DNA of 64,000 nucleotides from Clavelina lepadiformis (taxonomy: Eukaryota; Chordata; Ascidiacea; Aplousobranchia; Clavelinidae). The stretch is taken from contig NC_135245.1 in NCBI RefSeq assembly GCF_947623445.1, positions 4,843,501 to 4,907,500 of the forward strand. Direction: 5' to 3'. Position numbers and translations under genes: made by a program. This document shows positions 22,761 through 33,162 of this stretch, in pieces. The notes beneath the pieces are model-generated. The model worked only from the letters and a program-made list of their open reading frames with translations, ran no database searches and was not told where the DNA came from. Position 1 is the stretch's first letter. Every line of letters starts with the position of its first letter.

Positions 22761-24110
22761 GGGGAAGGTGGGGTAAAGCGGACCAACGGTGTAAAGTGGC
22801 ACACCCCTCTTATTTTCTTAATAAAGTTTTTTAACCACGCGGATACCACTAAGTTTAGTGAAGCATGACATAACGTGATTGCAGACGCCATTATTCGAGG
22901 TTACGTGGAAATAAAGGCAAGAAAAGGCACGGATTTCGTTTTTTGTACTCTCTGATCTATTGAAAGGTATGTCTTGTAACTTAGATTTTATTTTACATGC
23001 ATAAGGTAGAAGTTTGGTTGAATGGTAGAAAGGAGTTTTACTGTATCACGTACGCATTACATAGGTTCATTCCGCTTACTGACTAGCCAAAATTTGGCCA
23101 ACAGTCAAAATAATAGTAACCAAGGAGTGGGGGTAAAGTGGACCTATGATCCTGATCCTGATCCTGATCCTGATCCATATTGATCCTGTTCCAACCAACA
23201 CCGAATCTTACTCCGTTAATGTTAGTTCAACTAGCATTGACTTGTGTGATGGCAGAAATATTGGCTTAGTTATTGCCTGAATTATTGCCTGAATCGTTAC
23301 CTGCACAGCCAATAGACGTATCCCAACCGTCCTCTCCTTAAGATGTAAATTCCAGTTTCACAATTATAAGTCCTGTTGAACTGCTTCCTATGCCGAAAGC
23401 AGCTCACACTCGCCAAAAGAGGAAGTATAAGAGTTGCAACTGCTATTTTAACCAGTTCACCATACAAGAAGCAGTTGGCTGCAACGAATCGTAGCCAATC
23501 CGCGATATCTGGCAACAGCAATAAAACAAGTTCATCGAAAAAGCGTTCTATGAAGAAAGCTAAGGTTTCCAGGTCATCAATGCAGCAGAAAGACACAGTC
23601 GATGAAAGTCATAACAACGTAGATGCAGAATGCTTTTACTGCAACGAAATGTATTCCAAATCATCCGAGAATGATGGGTGGATCCAGTGCTCCAAATGCA
23701 TGCGATGGGCGCATGAAGCCTGCTCTGGGTGTAATGAAGAGGATGACAACTTTATTTGTGAATTATGTTTTTAAAAATTGATGGTGAACTGCGATTACTT
23801 TCATAACTACTTCGCTTATGATGACAATTTGTAAATAAATTGATTGTGATGTGGAACAAATTGCCTTTGTTTACTCAAAACTTACGGTGGTCCACTTTAC
23901 CCCACACATGTGGGGTAAAGTGGACTATTTGAGGTGCTTTTAAATCAAAACATTTTATGTAAGAAAGCAAGCAACCAATAAAAGGGCACTTCAAAAATTA
24001 GCGAAATACCTTAGAGTTAACCCTCAAAACAAACAAGTCAAATGTTTTGGTGAAATCAGTGAATTGTTACGATTTAAGCCTTAGGTGGTCCGCTTTACCC
24101 CACCCTCCCC
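22761..24110. mobile_element. internally deleted pogo-like transposon, copy 1
   Basis: A 1350-bp element with ends GGGGAAGGTGGGGTAAAGCG and, inverted, GGGGAGGGTGGGGTAAAGCG. It is flanked by TA (22759-22760 and 24111-24112). It retains only the C-terminal part of a transposase with a PHD-like zinc finger; the catalytic part is missing. It closely matches 40227-41563 throughout, so both copies descend from one deleted ancestor. Copy 1 carries an expansion of GATCCT at 23148-23176. Confidence 0.85.
23376..23774 (+). pseudogene. C-terminal remnant of pogo-like transposase with PHD-like finger
   Basis: Open frame with a basic Ser/Lys-rich linker (ILTSSPYKKQL ... KKRSMKKAKVSRSS) followed by a Cys/His finger: CFYCNE, then WIQCSKCMRWAHEACSG, then FICELCF. 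This arrangement is typical of the C-terminus of pogo/Tigger (DDE_1) transposases. No DDE domain and no usable start remain. Compared with copy 2, the upstream part of the frame is broken by a small indel near 23432. Confidence 0.7.
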
Positions 24111-24140
24111 TATATACACAATCCCTCAGCGTTTGTCGCA

Positions 24141-24428
24141 TAGTCCAGAGCGACAGGTGTGATATGCTCTAACGGAGAGTGCGTTAAAAATGCACAAGCA
24201 ATGGCGGATTGTGGTGATGGCAGAATTGGGACCACCAACCCCATGCTACAATTACCACTTAACAAATGGCCTGAAGATCTTTTCCGACTTGATGTCAACT
24301 TTGCTTGGGATTCTGACATGAGACGCAATGAACCAATTGGAGGTGCTGACGACGAGGGAATATTGCCAGGTGGTTTACATGACAACGGGTTTAAACCTTT
24401 TTTCTGGTCCAGACGAAATATCAAGTAA
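24141..24428. pseudogene. protein-like stretch, possible relic of the proline-rich family
   Basis: On the plus strand about 95 codons are open, containing CSNGEC and NKWPEDLFRLDVNF and ending WSRRNIK, with an AG just upstream that could be an acceptor. On the minus strand the same DNA resembles one unit of the proline-rich family with frame breaks: SGPEKR, then in another frame KPPGNIPSSSAPP. The 3'-flank motif GGTCCAGACAAATA of the other family genes is also matched near 24405. I cannot decide between the two readings. The pogo-like element ends about 30 bp upstream and may have disrupted it. Confidence 0.3.
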
Positions 24429-25327
24429 ATGCCAGTTACTACAAGTGCGCAGCTATAAAGAGTTACTCGAAGATATATTTACGCTTGCAAAGCAAAAATT
24501 AACTTAGTTGAGTTTGAATACTGCTTGAACTCCGTGACTAGTATTCCATTAAAATCAAAACTGATGGTATTAGTATCTGATTGTTTCTGATTCTGACCGA
24601 TTCTTCCATTCTATTCTCTATGAGTACAACGAAGCAAATGAAAACAAAAAAATGTTTTGCTTTGTCAAAAATTTCCATTCGCTAGGTAGCGTAACTAGCC
24701 TGATTCTTAATCGCATAATACATACACTAAAGCGTAGCTATACATTACATCAATAATTGATTTTATATCGTTGTGCAGTATATGCATTATACATATACAT
24801 ACAATAGTACAAGCTTTCCTTTCGATAGATCACTGTTGAAATTTATATTTTGAACGTTTTTTACAAAATGTTTAAAACTGATCTATATTTAAAACTGATC
24901 TATGTTTAAAACTGACCTGTCTGGTTTAATAGTTTAATTGAGACGAGTTCAATTAGTACAGTGGCGCAGAAAGTTGTCAGAGAAACGCCTCACTTGGACT
25001 TCTTGTATGCAATGTACAAGATTTAATAGCTTTCAATGACCCATGGTCTAACGATCTTTATGTTTCAAGCTTTTCTAAACATTTTGTTTTAAATTAATTA
25101 ATTATAACTAATGAACTGTTACCAAAGTTTTTAATATGAGCTAACTATCCAGCTATGCAAATTTATCCGAATAAGTTTGTGTCCTTAACTTTTTTTTTTA
25201 GGAGAAAAGTATAGCTAATCTGTCAGTTTTATCAGATTTCTCGTTGTAAGGTGTTTTCATACCAACATGTCACTTGTTTAAATCACACAAAATTGTAAAA
25301 GACACAAGACTTTACGTTCATCAATCA
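24429..25327. other. intergenic, no gene recognised
   Basis: AT-rich. Holds only the 17-bp tandem repeat listed separately. Confidence 0.5.
24871..24921. repeat. 17-bp tandem repeat, 3 units
   Basis: Three units starting TTTAAAACTGA at 24871, 24888 and 24905, the last slightly diverged. Confidence 0.85.
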
Positions 25328-25333
25328 TTTATT
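25328..25333 (-). terminator. polyadenylation signal of three-finger gene B
   Basis: AATAAA on the minus strand about 100 bases after the stop codon at 25432-25434. Confidence 0.55.
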
Positions 25334-25431
25334 ATAGTGACGTTAGTTTCAGATGCAGAGGTTATACAATTTCTGATCAATTAGTTCCTACAGGAAGAAC
25401 AACTGCCTGCATTTGATATCGGGAGGAACGC

Positions 25432-26160
25432 TTAAGGACTGGGTGGGATTTCATCTATCGCAATGTTGCAAAGTGAAGTGCTGCAGCAGAAGAAGCATAC
25501 TTGAACCTGCAAAAATTCAAATAAAATGCCATTATGTACTTGACTTTTATAAGGAATATGAAGATTTTAGTTTATGTATAAGGGGGATCTTTTGCGATAT
25601 CTATACAGTTATTAACTTTTAAAATACCAAATCTTTTCAATTTATTGATGATGTTAAATGATTTAATTTTACAACAAGAAATAGAATTTCAGAAAATGTC
25701 TTTTCACAAAAGTCGCATGCATTTTTTCAAAAGATCTTATTAATAGTTAAAAATACCTCTTTTTCTTGAGCCTCAATTGAGTAGCAGTTTTGTCCGTTAT
25801 TATTTTGGTTACTAGTGCAAGCCTTATCCTGCTGGCATTGTAGATCGACGTAAGTGTCGTTCTGGTTTACCTCTATTTTGGTTTGACACACTCCCTGAAG
25901 AGTACGTATTTCATTGTTATTACTTAGCCAGGAAAACGTTTGAATTTCTGCGCACAAGCTTTTTGAAAATACGGTGTTATGTTAAAGTTATGTCAAGCTT
26001 TTAATGAGAAGAGTTTTACCCCGTTTGCAAAATCGCAAGGAACCTCCGTGATGTTTCCAACCCCGTTTTCCAGTCTTCCGTCGTAGCAACCTCCTTCATC
26101 CTGTGCCAAAGCGAAAAGAGAACTGGCGGCAAAAACGATGCAGAAAACAAATGCCTTCAT
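25432..26160 (-). CDS. secreted three-finger (Ly6/uPAR-like) protein B, 3 exons
   Basis: Exons 26160-26020, 25894-25757 and 25506-25432, both introns phase 0, giving 117 residues. Signal peptide MKAFVFCIVFAASSLFALAQ. Ten cysteines follow in the same spacing as gene A. The domain closes with VQVCFFCCSTSLCN and a short tail, IAIDEIPPSP. The motif NITEVPCDFANG just before intron 1 matches NMTEVLCDLGNG of gene C. Unlike genes A and C, the signal peptide and first cysteines are in one exon, so the first intron has been lost here or gained in the others. No GPI signal. Role unknown; related proteins are ligands, receptor modulators or immune effectors. Confidence 0.82.
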
Positions 26161-26263
26161 CTTGAAAATCTGAGAGAAATTTTCAAGCGACTTACTATAA
26201 ATCTTACGCGAAGTTAATGTTTCGGAGTCTTGATGATGTGGAGTATTATTAATGCCGATCGTT

Positions 26264-26271
26264 CTTTTATA
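26264..26271 (-). promoter_or_regulatory. TATA box of three-finger gene B
   Basis: TATAAAAG on the minus strand, 104 bases upstream of the ATG at 26160. Confidence 0.5.
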
Positions 26272-28129
26272 AATGGTGAATACCTTGCCCTTGAGCTATA
26301 TTTTAACCAGATATGACTTTACGATTACTTTGGGTGACGTTGCTGATAACGCATAACCTTTATCATAATTATATAGTCATGGATACGGGAAAAAGGATCA
26401 TTCGCGGATCATAGATAATTGTTGATGTTTGTTCAAATTATAAAGCCGAAAAACAAGTTTTAGTTCTATCAGCTTGTACCAAGACAATTTGTATAAATGC
26501 ATCATGAGATTTGAAGAAAATTTATTGTTGTCTCCAATCAATTGACTTTTATTACCTACACCAAAGGCTGTGTAGGTCCTATATTGGCTGTGCCAGTTTG
26601 TCTATTTTTCGGTTTGTTTATTTTGCAGTTAACAATAATTCTTTACTATACTTCTCGACGCATGTTAATAAAAGCTTTGACAATAGCCTACGTCTATAAT
26701 AATACAAGAAGCTATTTGGTATTTCTCTAGGATTCTAGGTGATGATAAGATTTCTTAAAATGAATGAGAATGACGACTTAGTTTTCCGAATATCCATTTC
26801 TAAAGATCTTTAAGGACTATGCAAATAGAGATCAGTAAAAAATATAATTATGTCAGCAGCAGATGAATGAGTTGATTTTTAAATGCTACTAGTTTTTCTT
26901 CGGTTAAAGTGTGAGAAAGGATGAATTAATGGCCAGCAAGTTCCGTAAAATAATCATCAGATACATAAAAGAATCTGTATATGCTTGTCATGTCATTGAT
27001 ATATTCAATCGGGTTTTTAACCAATTTTTTTTTAAATTAAATGAACGTTCATTACAACAACCATAAAAAAATGCTTTAACTTTTATGGGCTTTAAAGTAT
27101 TTTTAAAAGTGTGTGATTTATTGCCATGACCAACTTGAGATATCTTGCGTGTGTGTTTTAAAGTGCCTTCACTCTTTAGTCACTTGAAAAGATTATCTAC
27201 AGAGGTGAGATTACCATCTCCCTTCCTTTTCAGGCAGAATTTGTATCAGTTGTTATTGGCATAAGAATTAACTTATAATAGGAAAAGTGTGGGTGTTAAC
27301 GTCATAAATGCTTCGGATTGATTGAATTGTTTACATGAAATGTAATAATAAATTTCTTGCTAAAATAAACACCATGCAAAAGTTGAGGTGAAACACGATG
27401 GTGTCACTGCAAAAATTACGAAAATAATAAACTTAGTTTTTGGCATTGGTTAATTAATTATTTTTTCTGAATTTCGCAGACTCTTACTTTCTTTTAACTC
27501 TTTCCTCTTTTAACCAATTTATCTTATATGTTGCATTCACCATAATCATGTACCTTTGATTATGGAATAACAAAATTTGAAAAGCGTGATTCTCAAAGTA
27601 TGCGGTCGACAGTGCCTCACCCGACAGATTACATTAGCAAAGCCACAGCAGACATAACCACGTCCTGTCTCCGGGGAAGTGCAAAACGTGTTGCGTTACG
27701 TACCGTCCGTTGATTGGGCCGTTGTGTTATTTGCTCTCGCCTAACATATACCAGCAGCCCTGCTGAACTAAAAGCGCGTTAAGTTGTAAAATATTTTCAA
27801 TCCTTCCAATATGTATGTTAAGTTGAAGTGCTATAGTGCATAATCTGCCTAATAAACGCTTTCATGATAGACTTACTGATTATAGCTTAAAGGAATAGTA
27901 AACAAATGAAACCACATTCGTCACATCAGGCTACAGCTGACAATCCGGTTCAGTTGAAATCTTAATTTTGAAACGTTTAAAGCCGACATTATTGGCGAAA
28001 CATATTTTCTTAATAGACGCACTGACAGATTCGTGTAAAAATATTTCCAAATTTTAATTTTGGTCATTTTTTAAAATCATGCATGATGCTGCTAATACAT
28101 AAACGCAGTATAAGTCAGGTATCTGGCAG
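26272..28129. other. intergenic, no gene recognised
   Basis: AT-rich spacer between three-finger genes B and C. Overlapping short frames at 26511-26730 are not protein-like. Confidence 0.5.
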
Positions 28130-28135
28130 TTTATT
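28130..28135 (-). terminator. polyadenylation signal of three-finger gene C
   Basis: AATAAA on the minus strand about 70 bases beyond the stop codon at 28207-28209. Confidence 0.55.
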
Positions 28136-28206
28136 AGCAACGTAAATCGTTACACAAAAGATGTTTGCAACATTAATCCATCTATCTTGCTGTTAATTGC
28201 TGCCCT

Positions 28207-29026
28207 TTAAGGAAAATCTTCGAAGTCGTTGCAATTGCTTCTATCATCGCAGCAATAATAACAAAGGCGTAGCTATAGACAATAAATAAATAAATATAAA
28301 AACATGGTAAAAAATTGCTACAACGAGATTATTTTACCCTTAATTTAGGAATAAGAGTTTTGTTCAAACGATGCAATCAAATGTTTTAGCTTACTCCGTT
28401 GAAATCAACAAGTTCGGAATCGCATTGCTCGGCGTTATTTTTTAGGCTGTTTTGGCAGGGTTCTATCTCTTTGCACATGCGATCAACTTTATAGACGTAA
28501 CTGTCTTCATCAAATCCGTTTCTTACAATTTTCGTTTCGCACTGGTACTAGAAACAAAGGAGTTACTGTGAAACATTTTGCAAACATTGGCACTGAATAT
28601 ACTACACTTTCGTTTCCACTATATGTCATTTCAATGTCATGAAAAACAAATTTGTGATAATTTGTTATTTAGAGGCAATTAACTTACCCCATTGCCGAGA
28701 TCGCACAACACTTCAGTCATGTTAAAGACGGTTCCGTTATACATTGTTCCTTGCAGGCATGTAGATGTCGTCTCTGTAAACAAAGACATGGTGCTGACGG
28801 CTGACGTTTATAAAAACGAGCTCAGCAGTCAAAATGTCACAGCTAATCACAAAACCATACACGTAGAAAACCAAACACATTTATACGGATAAGAATGTTG
28901 TCAAGTTTAGTTATTTAGTTAGCGGCCAAAATCGCAACAACAACCTGGTTCGAAAGGTTCCGGAGTTTGAGCAAAGCTCATCTGCAGCAAATAGCAGATA
29001 GTAAGAAATCCTCCAAAATATTTCAT
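28207..29026 (-). CDS. secreted three-finger (Ly6/uPAR-like) protein C, 4 exons
   Basis: Exons 29026-28945, 28773-28688, 28547-28395 and 28272-28207, with phases 1, 0, 0, giving 128 residues. Signal peptide MKYFGGFLTICYLLQMSFAQ, then a short TPEPFEP linker. Ten cysteines: TCLQG, VLCDLGNG, YQCETKI, RMCKEIEPC, EQCDSE and the closing LRLCYYCCDDRSNCN. A DFEDFP tail ends the protein. Intron positions and phases are the same as in gene A, and the ten-residue spacer between the sixth Cys and the last intron is identical in all three genes. Predicted secreted; N-glycosylation sites NGT and NMT are in loop 1. Specific partner unknown. Confidence 0.82.
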
Positions 29027-29142
29027 TTTATCAAAATAAGTTTTTTCTCAGTAGAAAAATGTAAATCTAACAATTCAAATAGCCAAATTATAATTTCTTG
29101 CTTCTTTATAATAACAGTAAATGTAGCTAATATAGTCGACGG

Positions 29143-29148
29143 TATATA
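29143..29148 (-). promoter_or_regulatory. TATA-like element of three-finger gene C
   Basis: TATATA within TTTATATACC on the minus strand, about 120 bases above the ATG, a position comparable to the TATA box of gene B. Confidence 0.4.
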
Positions 29149-29149
29149 A

Positions 29150-32100
29150 ACTCTTTTGGTTTTAGCACAATGGCAATTTTTTCTTCTACCTGTTTTCGGA
29201 AATCTGACTGTCTTTCTAACTTGTCTATCGCTTTTATGCTTCATGAGATCACATGTTTTTCAGATTTTTTAGATCTCTAATTGTCATAAGTATTACTCTT
29301 AATTGGGCGATAAGACTCGCTCAAGGTTTATTTCATCTCCAACGCGCAAAAGATATAATTTGACCGACAATTATAGATTTTTTCTGATACTTTTGAAATG
29401 TTTAAGTCATGCATATGAGATAATGTAGCACACTTATACAGTATATCTGGCAGAAATCACACTCGGGAATATAAGTTGAATTGTATATATCGGTTATTTC
29501 TCTTAATTGCTTGAAGGGGGCTAAAAGTAAAATGCTTATCATAATAGTAGGATGAAACAAGAAGTCCACGAATAAATAAAAAGCCTGGGAAGGCGGCTAC
29601 TACAAGCCCCAAGAGCAACATGCAAAATAGCGATAAGCACGAAAAACGCAATATTGATACTTGCAAATGGATACTGAGGCGGTGTATTAATTATATAGCT
29701 CAATATAACAGGAAACACAAACCTTGTTAATGACTACAAGTAATTTGTCTGCAATTTCACAAAGGTTATTCACAACACAAAACGGATGTAGTTGGGTTTA
29801 ACCAAAGAGTTTATTCAACCAATATTTTCTGTCTTGAGAAGTGAAATGGAAGACTGCGTTGGAGTTTTTCGTGCTGTGCTCATTGTTACTACCACGGATG
29901 AAAACGGGTTTATCGGTCACACATTTTTACACAGTAGATCTGTGAAAGTAATATAAACTCAGTGTAAATTCAATATTAAATTTAAAATAAAATCAATAGC
30001 AAACACACATTTATAGTAAAAAAACAGTTTTTGTTCTTTTATTGACGCTTTACCATGAATTTCATTAAAACACGTACAAGGTTTTAAACTTCTAGACCTG
30101 TATAAGTCTTTTAATGAAGTTACAATGGCTTCTATTGATGCATTGAAGTGTACTAATAACGCATAAAGATGTGTTTAGTTTTATTAAACTGGTGAGAATA
30201 TAACAGTAATTAATTTTTCAAGTATTCCTTTCAAACGGTATAATTGACACACCCGCCCATTAATCTATAATAAATCTTATTGCCAATTTTCAAAGCAGCT
30301 TACAGTACAAACGATCACTCTATAGTCCATATAAACGTGATTCATAGGTTTCGCAAGGTATGCGGCTTACAACGTCTTCTCCGGAATAGATCAACCAGCG
30401 ACTTCAAGAAAAAAACCACAAAACCTTAAAATGCGATCTTATACAGGAATGAACACGTGTTCCATTTACGTGCTCTCTTGGTGCAAGTTTTATCTGACGT
30501 CGTGTTATCGCAAATACATCAGCATGCAAGTCATTATAACAGATTCAACAGATAAACAACTTCTAGCATAACCGGTTTGGCGTAAATGAATCAGTTCTTT
30601 TTGAGGAAAATTGCTGAGCAATAAATAACCTTTCGGGTTGGGTCTTGGAAAACCCTTTTTCATTTCAGGTCGAAAACTCATCAGTAAACAGAATTTCTCC
30701 ATCGGTAACAGAAAAATTTGATGAAAAACAATTCCACATGCAACTAAAAATGTTTCAGATTTTTAAAAGAATTTCAATTATGAAAAATATGATAAACTTT
30801 ATATTTTTCATTAGTTGAGTTTTACATAGATAGTTATGCATAGATCAGCAAAGATTTTATGCACAATTTGTAGATTATAACAAATGACGACTAAGCTATA
30901 CCCGTTATAATAGGTCTGACACATAGGAAAAGGGGTGATGTTGTGCACGTGTAGAAAACACTTATGGTGGATATCTTTTATCTTGGAAAAGCATAAAGAA
31001 GGACGAAAAGATGTTTTTTACATTATTGTGTTTTTAGGATTTATAGCGATGTTGATGTGTCATTGCTGACAGGTACATCACGTCATGCTCTATTTCACAT
31101 CTTTAAGTTTGACGCTTTAGATAAAAGTCATATGAGTTGCTTGATGCAAAACCGGTTTTAATCAAGAAATAGATAAGTTGCTCAGCCGAAGGCATTGGTT
31201 TTTTATCAAGTTTTGCCATTAAACATAACCTTTAAGTGTAACCACCCAAAGCTATAAGTAATGTGTTATTACACACAGATCGAGCAATGAAGCAAATCCA
31301 TTATCCGGCATGAATGTCACGTAACCACCTTTCGCGTCTTCATCTCGCTTGTCAACGCCTCTACTGCGTTGTGGTCCGAAATCATATTCGTGAAAGAAAC
31401 TTTTTTATACGTTCAAAGTAAATGATTTCTGCGCAACGGGCAATGATGATACATTAATGTAATTATCATGTCCAACTAACTGCATTTGAGCTTAAAATAA
31501 ATCAAAACATCTAAATTAACAAGAGCTAGGTTTTGGTATGAACGATGCACATAGCCTACAGATGGCAACTAACTTAAATTAAGTTAAGTTTACTTCAGAT
31601 GAGAAAAACTAACGACAATACTTGTGCTAAACAAAATTTTGGAGATATCTTTGGTAAAAAGGCACTGTTAGTCCACAACTCATGGAGTGACATAATGAGC
31701 ATTAGACACAGTCACAACTGAAAATTATGCGAAAGGCAATCTGGCCGAAGCATGCCGATAGGCGATACGTCAAAAATAGTAGCTACAACGCCATCTTGCG
31801 TTTGCTTGTTGAAAATCAAAAAATAGCAGGAAAAACTACATTACATGCAGGTGCTTGTTCTTGGTAGGGTCAGGGCCTCAGGGGTCCCCAACCACAGGAC
31901 CGTGGATTCCGGACAGTTTGCGGTTGGGCCGCAAAAGATTCACTCATCGGACATAGAAGATTGAGAACCGAAGGAAAAAAAACCCTGCAGTATAAAATAA
32001 GGAAAAAAGCAACGAACGCATAAGGGTTAAGAAACCACAATTTTAAACATGGCATAGGTTTAACCTATTGCGTTGCTTCCCAGACTCAACCATTTTGCTG

Positions 32101-33162
32101 TGGGGAAAAGCATAATGTTTCCACTGACTGGCTACGAGGCTTTGTGGTGAAAGAGCAATTGATATTAGGCTAATAGATTGTAAAAACAACACTCATGATA
32201 GCTCTAAAAAGACACAATTGATTTTTGGGAATAAATAAACTTCGAGAGCAGATTTGAGGTAATCAGTACAATTAATCCCTGTCATTTTCTTTTTTTTAAA
32301 TGCTTTGTGAAAGTTGAACACGAGTAACATTCTTGGAGATGTTTAGTAATAAATATGTCACGTTGTGTTGCTGAATATGTCTGATCTCACTGTCTTATGG
32401 CAACTGCGGACTGAAACTTAAGCAACAGCAAACATGCCACACATAGGTAACTATAGACAAGAAATCTTAATAAGATGTGTATTGAAGACCCAGAAACAGG
32501 GTGGATCAGTTTTCACAAACAAAACAAAAGCAATACTGGTGGAAAATTGAAAAAGTGTAACGATGGTGGGTATAAGAAAACTGATTAACCTAATGAAATC
32601 AATGAGAATTGGCATATAACGCAAAGCACGATACTTCAGTCAACAAATTAATCAACTGCAAACCTTTTTAACAGAGCACCGTTACTGAAATGTGCAAAAC
32701 ATGTTGGGTTCAAACCTATCCCATGTTTGACTGTTTGATTGTAGAAAGCTAAGTACCAAAAGCACAACCAATCAGTTTACGTATCACTATGAAATTATAG
32801 CATGATGCTAGAACGAATGATAACAGTTATTTCTTTGCAAAAGCAAAAGGTTTATGCACATGAAGTGATGTCAGCGTAAATAAAGTTTTGTTTCAAACAC
32901 ATCTGAAGACCAGATCTTTTCTAAGCTGAAGAATGAAAATTTCCATGTGTCATTACATGCTCTATTTAGGATTAGCATTGCATAACTTACAACTAATACG
33001 GTGACGAAGATGGCAAAACTGGTCAAAATAATCATATTTCGCAATGAAAAATGGCACACAGTCTTAATGAAAGCAGATATAAACTACGCATTAGCACAAC
33101 TACACAACTCCAACAAATCCTGCCTCACATTGCACCTTTTTGTGTTGCGCAGTTAAAATGCA
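29150..33162. other. intergenic, no gene recognised
   Basis: Four kilobases of AT-rich DNA. The frame at 29457-29666 is hydrophobic at its start but lacks a convincing ATG and has no downstream partner exon. At 31879 the sequence CAGGGGTCCCCAACCACAGG resembles a hAT terminus, but I found no matching right end or target duplication. Otherwise nothing. Confidence 0.4.

Noticed and set aside
31879..32050. CAGGGGTCCCCAACC hAT-like left end
   Set aside because: No inverted right end or 8-bp duplication found, so not called as an element.
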